From: Gamsiella multidivaricata | Taxonomy: Eukaryota > Mortierellomycota > Mortierellomycetes > Mortierellales > Mortierellaceae | Reading direction: 5' to 3' | Length of the DNA stretch: 64,000 bases | Assembly (NCBI RefSeq): GCF_025024155.1 | Contig: NW_026251713.1 | Span: forward strand, 372,001-436,000 | Part shown: positions 20,891-32,355 of the stretch, in pieces | Position numbering within the stretch: the stretch's first letter is position 1 | Layout: every line of letters starts with the position of its first letter | The notes under the pieces: model-generated | The model's database searches: none | Told to the model about the DNA's origin: nothing | The model's input: only the letters and a program-made list of their open reading frames with translations | Position numbers and translations under genes: made by a program

Positions 20891-23714
20891 ATAATGCTGT
20901 GGTTGTTGCTGTTGCTGATAATGCTGTGGTTGTTGCTGTTGCTGATATTGGTAACATTGCCCCGATGGAAAGGATTCTGTGTATTTAGTACTGTCCCCGG
21001 AGGCCGAATGGAGGACCGAGAGGCGCTGCTTCCTCTCCGCAACAGGATAATGTCCCTGTTGACTAGCCTGCCGACCAACAAGGCTACTCTGACGACGATG
21101 ACGCGTTGGACCCACAACCCTCTCGCCTAGTCGACCATGCTGCTGCTCCTCTGAGGCTCTTCGATTGCTTGAATCTGCGTCCGGAGAAAGGTTGATGGGG
21201 GCCTCAGATTGGATTGAACGCTTACTAGTTGCTTGTCTCTGTCGCTGTTCTTGTTGTTGTTGCTGTTGCCGCTGCTGCAGCTCCTGGTGACTTTGATCAT
21301 ATATGCTCGAGCGATTTGATGGGGATTGGTTGGCCGAAGACGATCGCTGATGACGGTGGACCGATGCGGGTCCCGGGGGATCGGTGGACGTAGCGAACGC
21401 AGCGGGTATATCAACTAACCCAGCACCGGCAATCGTATTGTTCTTGCTCTTCCGTTTGGTCTGCTTGCCAAAGACGCCGTAAATTTTGGATTTCTTGGTC
21501 GGCGTCACGGGTGTAGGAAGAACCGAGGCAAAAGCTGAAGCTCCGGCGGCTCGGGTGGTAATGGTAACAGCTCTATCAGAAATGTCGCTCCTGTGTCCCG
21601 GTTGGGGAGGTGGTGTTAACTGCTGCTCCAAAGCCTTGGGCTCGACGTTCTCAGGTATATCGTTGAATGAATGCCTTCTCTGAAATCCCATAATCTGACA
21701 TCCCGCCACGGCTAAGGGATTCTCTACATTAGGTACGGAGAACGACCGTTGTTGCTTCTTCTTGATGGATTCTGTTGCATTCACGGAGCTCCGGGGACTG
21801 AAGAATGACGTGATCATGGCGAAAGAGAGTCGTTTCTTCCCTGTCCAGGTCGGTGTCGAGTCAAGGCCTTGGAGCTTCTCGAACCGCTTCGTCGGACTGG
21901 CTTTAGACACGCTAGAGAGGGTTGCTGTCGGCGTGGTTGTAGTAGCTTGACTTTCGAACTTAAACAACGGAAGAGAGTGCTGTGGGCTTGGCATCTCAGG
22001 AAGGATAGGTGTTCGTGGCAACATGCTGTGCTTCAATTTTGGTGATCCTGGTGGCGAAGCTTCTGGCGAAGTCGCTGGTGTGCTTAGACCAAACTCTACT
22101 TGACCAACCGACATCGTCTCGCCCGAACTCGAGGACGAAACTGAATCACGATGTTGATCGAGCGATGACTCAGGTGGGCAAAAACTGTTGCTAATTGAGG
22201 TCATTGAGGTGATATCCTCAAGAAACTGCAATTGTTGATGCTGTTGAAGCAGTATGTCCACGTCAGTAACAGCGGCGACCTCAATCTTATGCTCCTTGGT
22301 AGAGAGACCCATGGTGGGTTTGACAAATATCCTACGTATCTTGGAAACCAGCGGTGTTTTCTTACGGACCCCATTGCTCGTTTGTGAAGCTAGAATTGGT
22401 GGTAGAGGCTGAAAGTTGACCAAGGGACGGGAAGTCGAAAAAGGTGACAACAATCCATTAGGGAAAGCCGTGGTTGCCATCAGATCTTGATTAGGTTCTT
22501 CTGAAGGATTCTGTTGCAAGTGAAAGGAGAGGCAGGGCTCCGGGTCTAACTGCAGCGGATGGATAGATTGCTGATCGCTAGGCATTCTTGAATGGGTTGC
22601 AATGGGTTGTACCACACGTTGCTGGAGTTGACAGCCATGTACACTTGCATTCTCAGGGGAGAGGAGGTGTTGATCGAGACCAATCAGCAGGCTGCTGCCG
22701 GTGTTTTGACTGGATGGTACAGCAGTAGACAACCATGCTACAAGTTATCCAACGCCCGCATATTAGCACGTAAAGCGATGAACATGGACAGTAGAAAGGG
22801 AGGATTGTCAGTTTCATGTGCCACTCCCACTTTTCGTTTGGTTGCGCTCAAAAGGACTCTAGCGGGATAGATCGCACGAGCCTCAAGCGAATCGAATGCA
22901 GGCGTAGATGAGGACTCCATGTCATTCAGGAGACCCTGATTTGCAAAGCAAGGATAGACGCCTTGCGATATATCGACAGCCTTCAGTTAGTATCACCCAG
23001 CCAGCGGGGAAAACATGCATGGAATGAAGGATAATTGCTCAGGATAAGGCGGATAGGCGATTCGGCTATATTCATTTCAATTCCATTACCTCCGTTATCC
23101 TGATCTCTTCCCCCTCTTCCGATGGGTGTTGTTCTGGCCATTGACAAGGGCGTAATGACTGCAATACTGTGGGATGCTGTTGGTACCTCAGGGGTTGTGG
23201 ATCCCGAATTTGGAGTGGAGGAAGTGGAAGAAAAGGCTGAGAAGGAGAACTGAGCTGAGGTATTGGAGCTGCGTGTATGTGGGTGCCCTGTTGTACTAGA
23301 GTCCAATTGGCTGTTCATTAAGGCTGAGAGCGTCTGAAGAGTGTCTTGGGCAAATCCTTGATCCGCTTGACAGCCCTGACGGTCCAAGGGCGTCATAACG
23401 TGTGGAAGATGGAGGCGAAGGTGTTGTTGACCTAATTGTATGCGGCTGTTGTTGCTATTGCTTCCGTTGGTGGTAGAAGGAGAATTGGATAAGATGAGGG
23501 AGGAATGCGGGAATGCGCTACTGAATGAAACGGATCCACACTCTGAGCTGCTTGGCACTCCAGATTGCACATGAAGGCACAAGGAATCTGAGACTGCACG
23601 CGTCAATGGTTTGCTACACAAAGGCTGAATTTCTGGTTTATCTGAGCGGCACAGCAGTTGTTGGAGTGGTGGAGAAGACTCTATGGACTGTAGAGCGAGT
23701 GTATCAACCATCAA
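19733..23714 (-). CDS. Large low-complexity protein with a Bni4-like PP1-binding C-terminus
   Basis: A long open stretch (19733-22732) carries a Ser/Pro/Gln-rich, largely disordered protein with several polyglutamine tracts (20.2-21.3 kb). Two upstream frames, 22983-23714 and ~22738-22920, look like 5' exons; an ~80-bp intron (about 22705-22784) would join the last two in phase, but the first junction was not resolved. The C-terminus reads ARQIQF, then ATWTPEQYDRSSDPN, RLTPAIAQRIKLELNQFK and MAVHQDSRIHTHFF. From memory this resembles the conserved end of Bni4-type scaffolds, where an RVxF motif docks the PP1 phosphatase Glc7 and targets chitin synthase to the bud neck; RQIQF fits the RVxF pattern. 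The rest has no domain I recognise. The function is inferred from the tail alone. Confidence 0.55.
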
Positions 23715-25793
23715 ACGAGTAATTAGAAATTGACAAGGTGTCCAAGATGGAGAACAAAGAGATCAGAATAGGAGTGATGAGGACAGGAAGATAACGGCGA
23801 GGGTCTCCTGGATATACTGGAAACCAACAGGCACAAGCAGGAAACGCGCTTTTTTGCCTTTTTCGTTGAGGAGAATTGGATATGTGATGTGTGATAAACG
23901 AATTAATGGAGAGGAATTGAACGTAGAATAAGCGTATTAATAAAGAGGAGTTGTCTTAGTGACAATTACATTGCAGGCTGGGTAAAAGAATGGAAAGGAA
24001 GAAAGTCGAGGAAGTGGAGCGAAAACAGATTGTCAAAGCTTATCGTCTCAAAGGCAGGGGGATATGTACGCATCCCTCACACTCCGGCCGTGCCTTGGAT
24101 TATTTCCACACAATAAACCAAAAGCAGCCGGGCGGGAACAGAATTGTGCTGAGGTATTTGAACCACGGATTTCAAGGGGTAACTGTCCACAGATTTGGAT
24201 TATCGCAAAGGAGAATTTATCCCCTCCCCCCCTCGCAGATTCGCGCTCATTATATATTTCACGTGTATTGACTTTGCATCTGTGCTGCTCCTATATGGCT
24301 TCTTCCTCGGCTTGCCTCTTCTTAAATAAGATCCATGACGGGAATCTAGAAAGTGGTTGCCAAGTTGAATGGTTGTCCTTTACCAGCGAAGAACTATATG
24401 CGAGATGTTTTGTTATAAATCTCAGGGGGTGAAGACGAGGCGGGAGGAGAGAGGTAGAGGAGAAGTTTGGGCAGACAGTGCAGAACAGAGAATACCTGAG
24501 GGACCAATTATTATGCTCTGAAGAGTGCAGTTGGAGTAAGCAAAGCAAGGCCAGCAAAAACATGCAGTCCATTGCGTCCGAAATAGCTGAAGAGAGTAGC
24601 GCAAGATCTCGATGGACGGAAAGGCCTGATGAAGTCGAGGACTAGAAAAGAATGTGTATGTGAAGTGAGTGTACTCTTTCCTCATGGATGATGGAGCCAT
24701 GCCGGCTGTTATCTTATTATCCAGGGGAAGAGATATCCAAGCACAGCACAGCCACCGATGAAGATACCGAAGGACCCCAAGATCGCATACGGGCAGTATG
24801 TGGCAGAATAATTTTTTTTATCGGTCAGAACATTCCAAGGTATGCCTAATGAACGCGTCGCGTTTCTACCAATCAGACAGCTGGAAGTAAGTAGGTTTAC
24901 GATAATTCGCCCCAGAAAAACCCCTAAAAAAAGATCCTGGTGTGCTTGTCATAACGCACCGGGTAGTCTATGCATGCAAGGGTAACCAAGGGGCGGCCTT
25001 GTTCTCTCTCCGAGGGACAAGTGTAAGCTCTTCAACCCTTGTGTCAAATCTTGCTATCCATCGATCTTAGTTCCGCCCTGGGAGTAATGAGCAGGGCGCA
25101 GAGGAGCGATGCGTGCGGGAGAGGGAATGCCTCACTAAGCCAGCAGCAGTAAGTTGTTTTTGTCCCTTCCTTCGTCCGCGCAGCCCCTTGTTCACCCTGA
25201 CTGCCCCTTACTGCTGACCCCCGAACCGCGCCTTTTGTCAAATAGTGCCCCTTCTTTTCTTCGCTTCTTCTTGTGTTTCCATCATGCAAAGTCAAATGTT
25301 GACACAAGAGTACAAGAGGGCTGCTGCACAACAGTCTATGCCACGCAATAAATAGGGCAATCCTGAAATGAAGCCAGCTCACCGGCGTAAACAAATAAAA
25401 GACGGACCATCATAAAACAGGGCACAGTGATTACTGAATGGACAGGCATTCTTAGCCGATAGTCAGTGGCCGATGGTCAATGGCCAGCCCATGAGATTTG
25501 AAGCGAGTGCTGTAGACTATTTTTGTAATATAGTTATGGTAGGGCGATATTGGAGTACATATGAACTGACGAGAACACTTACAGCAATGGCCACCACCCC
25601 TGAACCCATTGGCCCGACAAGCCGTACCCTTTTCTTCCTCTCCTTTCCCCCCCCTCCCCCCCCCCCCTCTCTCTGCCTCTTTAAACTCTGCCGCCTGTCG
25701 ATCCCTGTCGCCCCGTTTACCACGGCCATTCCACACGGCAACCATCTGGAGCAAACACAGTTACTGCAACATACCATCCTCACCCGACCCAAT
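23715..25793. other. 2-kb intergenic region between divergent genes
   Basis: It carries the 5' flanks of the scaffold gene (minus) and the nucleotidyltransferase gene (plus), including a C-rich tract at about 25647-25668. An open minus-strand stretch at 24709-24955 ends in a hydrophobic segment (SFGIFIGGCAVLGYLFPW) but has no clear start or splice partners. No gene is called. Confidence 0.35.
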
Positions 25794-27426
25794 ATGATTA
25801 CAACAATTGCTGCCGCGATCCCTAATGGCACCCTCAATCCCCACACACTGCAGCTCACCGAGGACATGATAGCAATGGCCAAAGTAAGGATGAACTCCTG
25901 CATCGGAATGGGGCGCGCTGTCAGCATGCTCTCAGCTCTGTTGGCCATATCGCGCTGATACTCTTTTTCTTTTTTCTAATTTAGGCGATAGCCATCTCTG
26001 AGGAAGGCATTCAGCTCAGAGAGCTTCTCGTAACTCGCGTGCAGGGTATCCTGAATACAGAGTGGCCAAAAGAGGCCAAGATTGAGTGCTTCGGGTGAGT
26101 GATGGATGTCGGAATCCTCATGGGGAATGAATGTCGATTTGAATGGGAACATTGTAAGCGAGCAAGAAAGCCGAGTAAGGGGACTGACTATCATTTCACA
26201 CAACGCTGATCACTTCTCCTGTGACCGAAACAACCGGTACCTCCCCGATGCTGATGAATTACATTCCGCCTCAGCTCATTTGCATCAGGACTCGCGGCGG
26301 ATGCTAGCGATCTAGATTTGGTTATTCTGCCCGCATTGCATGATCAGGACCAAGAACTGGGGGCGCCAGGGAGGTTCCAGGACCTGTTTGTCCTCAAAAC
26401 GTTGTTCCAGCGCTGTAAGTTATACCAGAAACCTCCTTCCTTTCACGTCCTGCCCTGGGTCTAATTGCCTGAGTTCACACTTTTCCCACCGGCGGTTGAG
26501 TTTGGCAGGCCTTTAAGCCCTGTGTTTTGCATTATGGACGAGGAATGGTGTATGAAATATGCATGGTCCAACTGCATTCACAACCTTATGCACCTCTATT
26601 ATCCTATACATAATTGGGAGCAAAAACATGTGTATGTACTGTACAATCCAGCAACTGATAATGCACCCAACCACTGGATTGGTCGACAATATGTACAATA
26701 GACAGCATGAAGGATGTGGAGGTCATTCAGGGAGCGCGGGTCCCCATCCTCAAGTTCACGGATCATAAGACTGGCATCAAGGTCGACCTCAATTACGGTC
26801 AATACACCGGCCTTTACAACACGCGAATGATCCAGTCCTATGTCCGCATCGATGACCGTGTCCACACATTTCTCATGGTTCTCAAGGCTTTCGTTAAGGC
26901 TCGAGGCATCAATGCACCTGAACTGGGATCTTTGAGTAGCTACTGCTACATCCTGATGGCCATTTCGTACTTCCAGACACTGCTTATTCCTGTCCTGCCG
27001 ACTCTACAAGATCCACATCTCATCCCCCATAATGTGCCCAACCCAGGACCGTATGGGTCAACACGACTGGTCAATGTTGCCTTTACGGATCCTTCTAGGA
27101 TTCGACCCTGTATCCCGCGGAATAGCATGACACTGGGAGAACTGTTTATTGGATTCCTGGAATACTACGGCAGCAAGTTCGAGTACACGAAGATGTGCGT
27201 GAGCATCCGATGCGGAGGTGTCATTCCCAGAGACGAGGCACCATCGAGCTGGTCGAGACATGCATTTGTGGTTGAGGATCCGTTCGTCCTCGACTTTAAC
27301 GCGGCGGGAGCCAAGCAGGACATGATGAACATCATCCGACATGAGTTCCAAGCAGCAGTGCAGGCGTTGAGGGACGGTCGGGGACTGAGCGCCATCCTCA
27401 CGACACGGCAGCCCCATCACGTCTGA
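25794..27426 (+). CDS. Cid1-like non-canonical poly(A)/poly(U) polymerase
   Basis: Predicted template-independent RNA nucleotidyltransferase of the Trf/Cid1 family, which adds A or U residues to RNA 3' ends. Exons 25794-25883, 25985-26094, 26275-26414 and 26702-27426 join in phase to give 354 residues. The split at 26094/26275 rebuilds the polymerase-beta motif FGSFASGLAADASDLDLVI with its GS and D-x-D metal ligands. The third Asp is in KVDLNY. The central domain follows with RIDDRVHTFLMVLKAFVKAR and LGSLSSYCYILMAISYFQ, then the PAP-associated segment TLGELFIGFLEYYGSKFEY, and the end FVVEDPFVLDFN matches the usual iEDPFd motif. The first ATG after the C/T-rich leader was used; the frame is open further upstream. 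Nucleotide preference cannot be read from the sequence. Confidence 0.85.
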
Positions 27427-28377
27427 TATCAGGGCTGAGACTTTTACTGGACCATCAAAGAAGCAGCGGCAGCGCAAAATGTCGCGAACACCAAAATAAC
27501 CATTAGAAACAAATAAAGATCCTAGGCTAATTGTTCAAGGACGTCGGGATGACATGATGCATGTGATCCATCCTCCATGGAGTAACATGAGGCGAGGGCG
27601 CGGGGGCGGGGGGGGGGGGGGGTTCAATCTGGGCAGACAAAGCCTTTTTGCTCTAGAGCATTCTAACGATGACAACGCACAGCTCAGTCCGGAATTTCGG
27701 CTTCTGAACCAACCAGAAATAATATCGTGACCGTGTACGGGAATATCTTTGCCGCGGCAGAACCGTGGGCCGTTGATTTGACCTTATATTACAATATTTA
27801 TAATTACAATAATTTTTTTATTTTCTACTACCCAGCAGGATCAGCCATAGTATCCAACATCCTGCACTTCTTGGCTCTAGGGGTCTTAACTAACTCGACG
27901 AATACAGGCAACCCTCGATATGAATGGAGCCGGCAGCAGCAAGATACAACAAGAAACAAGGTCGCCATCGTATCCCAGGCAACAGATGCGACCCACAATA
28001 TGGACGCTCAGGACAAACAGGACTCAGGTGCAGGTCCTGTCCATTGGACAGCCCTGTAAACTCTATTGCGGATATACATTCCCGATGTTAAAATTAGTTT
28101 CCTTGGAGGGAGAGAGGGAAATGCTATTATCGCCATATTAGGAACTCGTCTGTGCACACATCCGTCCCTTGACGGAGAAATGGTGCTTCCATCCTCAGGT
28201 ATATAAACAGCCCCAGATCCCCCTTGTTCATCATCATCACCACCACTATCATCATCATCGACATTGCTTCAGCACACAGAAACCAAATAATAAGCATCTG
28301 TCCCTTAATCCGCTTTTCCTTATCCCTCCACACCAGCCTCCTCCCCCCATCTCTTTATCCAATCACCAGTCTTTACA
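27427..28377. other. Intergenic region with a poly-G tract and MFS promoter
   Basis: AATAAA at ~27511 is the probable poly(A) signal of the upstream gene. A G15 run lies at 27608-27622. The downstream 170 bases are C/T-rich. No gene seen. Confidence 0.4.
28202..28207 (+). promoter_or_regulatory. TATA box of the MFS transporter gene
   Basis: TATAAA 171 bases upstream of the start codon at 28378, followed by a C/T-rich leader. Confidence 0.45.
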
Positions 28378-30172
28378 ATGGGCGCTCACGAGCAAGCACC
28401 CTCGGTCTACTCGTCCGAAACTGCCACTATAGCCGTTCCAAATGAGCACTCTGAAAAGGTTGCCGCCAGTATATCCTCCTCCATCTCTGACGCATCCTCA
28501 GCACATGGTAACCTCGATCCCGGTCCACCCCATCCATCTGATGAGGGTGTCGTCACCTTGCCCTTCAAGGAACTCATCATCGTCTTTATCGGCCTGATGC
28601 TCGGAGTCTTCTTGTCGTCCCTGGATCAGACCATCGTATCGGTCTGCACAACCAACATTGCAAACGAGTTCCATTCCTTGAGCGAGATCCCATGGGTCGG
28701 AACCGCTTACCTCTTGACCTCGACCTCCTTCCAGCCTTTGTAAGTTGTACATCATTTTATGCTCCATTCATTTTTATCCCGATGCACATCCAGTTATTCT
28801 AACAACCATTTATCTTCGTCTCCATGTCACTTCCCCCCACAATAGGTACGGTCGCTTCAGCGATATCTTTGGTAGAAAATCAACCTTCCTCTTCGCCATC
28901 ACTGTCTTCTTGATCGGATCCGCGCTCTGCGGTGCCGCCCAGAGCATGTCTTGGATCATCATCGCCCGCGGTATCGCCGGTATCGGTGCCGGTGGCATCA
29001 TGTCCATGGTTATGATCATTATCACCGATCTAGTTTCTCTCAGAGACCGTGGCAAGTACCAGGGCATGATCGGCGCCGTTTTCGGTGTCTCTTCCGTGAT
29101 CGGACCCCTGCTGGGCGGCGTTTTCACCGACAAGGCATCTTGGCGCTGGGCATTTTTCATCAACCTCCCTATCGGCGCCATCACCCTTGTCGCCGTCGTT
29201 AAGCTGCTTCACTTACCCCGTACCAAGGGCTCCTTCAAGGACAAGATCAAACGTGTCGACTTTTTGGGTGCCCTCGCTCTGGTCTGCGGGCTGGTGCTTA
29301 TTCTCTTGCCATTGAACTGGGGTGGAAGCACCTATAAGTGGAACTCGCCCATCGTTATCGGACTCTTCTGTGCGGGTGCCGTCGTTATGCTGATCTTCTG
29401 CTTGATCGAGTGGAAGCAGGCTGCGGAGCCGATCATACCGTTCCGCCTGTTCAAATCCCGCACCAACGTCGCCGTCTTCTTGACCAGCCTGTTCCTGGGC
29501 ATGGGCTTCTTTGGCATCATGTTCTTCATGCCCTTGTTCTTCCAGATCGTCCGCCAAGAATCTGCCACGACCGCTGGACTTGAGATGCTGCCCTTGATCG
29601 TCGGTCTTTTGGTCGCAACCATCAGTTCCGGTTTGATGGTCACTAGATGGGGTCAATACCGTCCCTTTATCTGGGTCGGTCTTGCGCTCGCGACTACAGG
29701 CACTGGACTGTTGACGCTCCTTCGCGAGGACTCTTCACGTGGAATGGTGATAGGCTTCCTGTTCATCAACGGCCTCGGTATCGGTTTCTCCATGCAGCCT
29801 GTGATGCTCGCTATCCAGTCCGCGGTCCCTTCCAGGGATATTGCCGTCGCGACCGCGAATGCGACCTTTTTCCGCACGGTCGGTTCTGTGCTGGGAGTAG
29901 CTATCACTGGCACGGTATTCAACAACGCTATCAAAAACAACTTGGCGCCGTTGATCGTCATGAACCCAGAAGTAGGCAGAGTGATCTCGGACTCGTACCT
30001 TGCCCCGACGTTTGGACCCGAGATGGAAGCACAGATCTTGCACGCGTACATGATGGCTCTCCGTTCTGGCTTTATCGCCTGTGTTCCCTTTATGGGTCTT
30101 GCATGGCTGTGCAGTTTGTTTATCCAGCACAACAAGCTGAGATCATCGCAAGGACCCACTGTCATGGAGTAA
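28378..30172 (+). CDS. MFS drug:H+ antiporter, DHA2 (14-TMS) family
   Basis: A 562-residue major-facilitator exporter of the EmrB/QacA (DHA2) type, expected in the plasma or vacuolar membrane and driven by proton antiport. Exons 28378-28739 and 28846-30172 join in phase (SFQPL|YGRFSDIFGRK). After a ~55-residue acidic, Ser-rich cytosolic tail come motif D1 LSSLDQTIVS, motif A GRFSDIFGRK, the antiporter motif C GVSSVIGPLLGG and then WRWAFFINLPIG, all diagnostic of DHA2. Hydrophobic segments are consistent with 14 helices. The gene converges on the Nop13-like gene, with about 220 bases between stops. The substrate cannot be predicted; paralogues export drugs, amino acids or siderophores. Confidence 0.9.
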
Positions 30173-30391
30173 TGACACTCCAGCTCAATCTGATCATGTA
30201 GATAGAATCTCATTCTGTATTATACCCAGACATCATTACAACAATACAACATTCATAATACAATAATAGCATTTCACAAAAATAGCTTTATATTGTGTAA
30301 ATACATTTCTTTATTACCAAAGGGATATCTATGCAGTTATGTGGATGCGAATGTGGATGTACCAATGACAAAACAAGGAAATATGTTGCGC

Positions 30392-32064
30392 TCAGAAAGT
30401 AACCTTGTTTCCCTTAAACTCCACAATACTCTGGGTCTGTCTTTGAGCGTTGGCGAGCGCAAACCCAGGACGCTGATGACCCTGCAACTTCTTGGTGGGT
30501 GCATCTCCAGGCTGACGTCTCTGTCGCTTAGCCTTTTGCTCCGCATTGAACTTCCTCCTCTCTTCTTCCGCTGATGTCGCTGCCGTAGTATCATCGCCGG
30601 CGCCATCTCCACCCGTAGTGAGGCCATCCTTGTGTGAGGCTGGGATCTCGCCACGGGACTTTGCCGCATCTGCTTCCTCTGCATCGCGCTTGTGTTTCCT
30701 GTACTCCCTGGGATTGCCCTTCAACGTGGCCTCCGCAGAAGCATATTCGATGTTGAGCTTGCGTCCGTCCAAAAAGTGCTTGGCTGGGTTCGTCAGTGCT
30801 GTTGTCGCTGATTCCGGATTCATGTAATCGATATAGGCGAATCTATGAAGGAACGAACAACAAAAAAATAAAAAAAACTTGTCAGGAGCATGCCTCATAT
30901 ACATCTTTCTAACAATTTAGTTGCTTGCCTCTAAACAATCCAGTTAGCTGTGTCCCTTACCCTTTGCATTTACCAGAATCCTCAAAGGTCGCCAGGCGCA
31001 CTTTACGAATCTCTCCACAATCCTCAAACAGCTTATGCAAGGACTCCCTCGTGGTCTGGAACGACAGGTTGCCGATGAAGAGCGTAGGTGAGACCGCATG
31101 CTTCTGCTTCATGGACTTTTCTTGAACGGCGGCCTTCGACAGCGCGGGACGGCCCTCAAAAGACTTGCTTGACTTGATCAGTACTTTGCGCCCATCCAGT
31201 TCTGACTCTGACAACTTGATAGCGTTGGCCTGTGCCTCGGCTGAGGCGAAATCAACGTATGCGAACCCCTTGTTGCCCTTCTTGTTGTATCCTGATCCTG
31301 TGGGCATGTTCAAGCGTGTGATCTCGGCGCCGACGTTTCTGAAAAAGTGTCGCATAGCCTTTTCGGTCGTCAGGAAGGAGAGGTTACCGATCCAGATTCC
31401 AAACTCACCCTTGCGTCCAGGCCCTTCCTTCTTCTCCTTTTTCTTCTTGTCCTTCTTGTTCTTCTTCTCAGAGTCGCTACCTTCATCCTCATCCTCATCT
31501 TCATTCTCGGGCGCCTCTGCTTCGTCGTCCTCGCCCTCGCCAGCCTTCTTTTTGGATTTTTTCTTCTTATTCTTCTTTCTCTTGGACTTTGGTGGTGGTT
31601 GTGTATCGGGGTCGTCGGACTCGTCTGATGAAGAGTCTGATGATGATGAATCTGAATTTAGTTCTACTGGTTTTGCCTTCTTCGATTTGGTGGACTTGGT
31701 CTTCTTCGTTGGAACCTCATCCGCGTCCTCGTCCGCATCCCTGTCACTGCTCTCGTCATCCGATGGCGCCCGTTTCCTCTTCTTGGTATCCTTAGTTGAT
31801 TTCTTTTCCTTCTTCGCCGCCTTTTCCACCTTTGCTTTTTCTTCCTTTTCCTGCTTCTTCAGCATTTTCTATATTTGTGAATCGCATCATTGCTATGTTA
31901 GGATAGTGATGCTCAAAGAAGAAAAAAAGAAAACCCCATGATAAATTCAAATGGCTCTGATATAGCAAGCTAAGCTGATATACCTTCTCTTTCTTTTCGT
32001 CTTTGACCACTGGAGCATTGCTGTGCCAGGTCATAAAATCATAGGGCTCATCCGCTACGTCCAT
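30392..32064 (-). CDS. NOP13: Nucleolar RNA-binding protein with two RRMs, Nop13-like
   Basis: Predicted pre-ribosomal RNA-binding protein of the nucleolus. Exons 31984-32064, 30961-31868 and 30392-30842 join in phase to 479 residues. Residues ~30-190 are a Lys-rich and Asp/Glu/Ser-rich low-complexity arm, typical of nucleolar proteins. RRM1 has FGIWIGNLSFLTTEKAMRHF with KGFAYVDFAS, and RRM2 has TLFIGNLSFQTTRESLHKLF with GFAYIDYM, the latter RNP1 motif split by the second intron. The basic C-terminus includes PREYRKHKRDAEEADAAK. The two-RRM arrangement behind an acidic/basic arm matches Nop13, although Nsr1/Gar2-type proteins share the layout and lack only the RGG tail here. The RRM calls are firm; the orthologue name is moderate. 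Confidence 0.78.
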
Positions 32065-32355
32065 GGTGGTGAGTTGTTGAGATGGTCGTTGAGAGCTGAT
32101 GCAATGAAAGTGGGGAGGCAGCTTCAAAAAAAAAAAAAAAGAAAGAAATCGTAAACATGCCTTTGGTGGCTTTTTTTATATACAAACCCGGTTGCCACTA
32201 ATTTTGCATGGTCTAAGATCGACCGGGCATCTCCTTCAGCAATATAGAAACTTTATTTACAAGGATTCCCCTATCGTCTCAATTTCGCGCAAAGTCGTCG
32301 CAGAGACCAAGTGAAGCGCGAGGAACTATACGAACGAGTACCTCGACGATATTGT

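Noticed and set aside
31165..31941. 258-codon + strand frame opposite the Nop13-like gene
   Set aside because: Antisense shadow of the Lys/Glu/Ser-rich arm, giving Phe/Leu/Ser runs.
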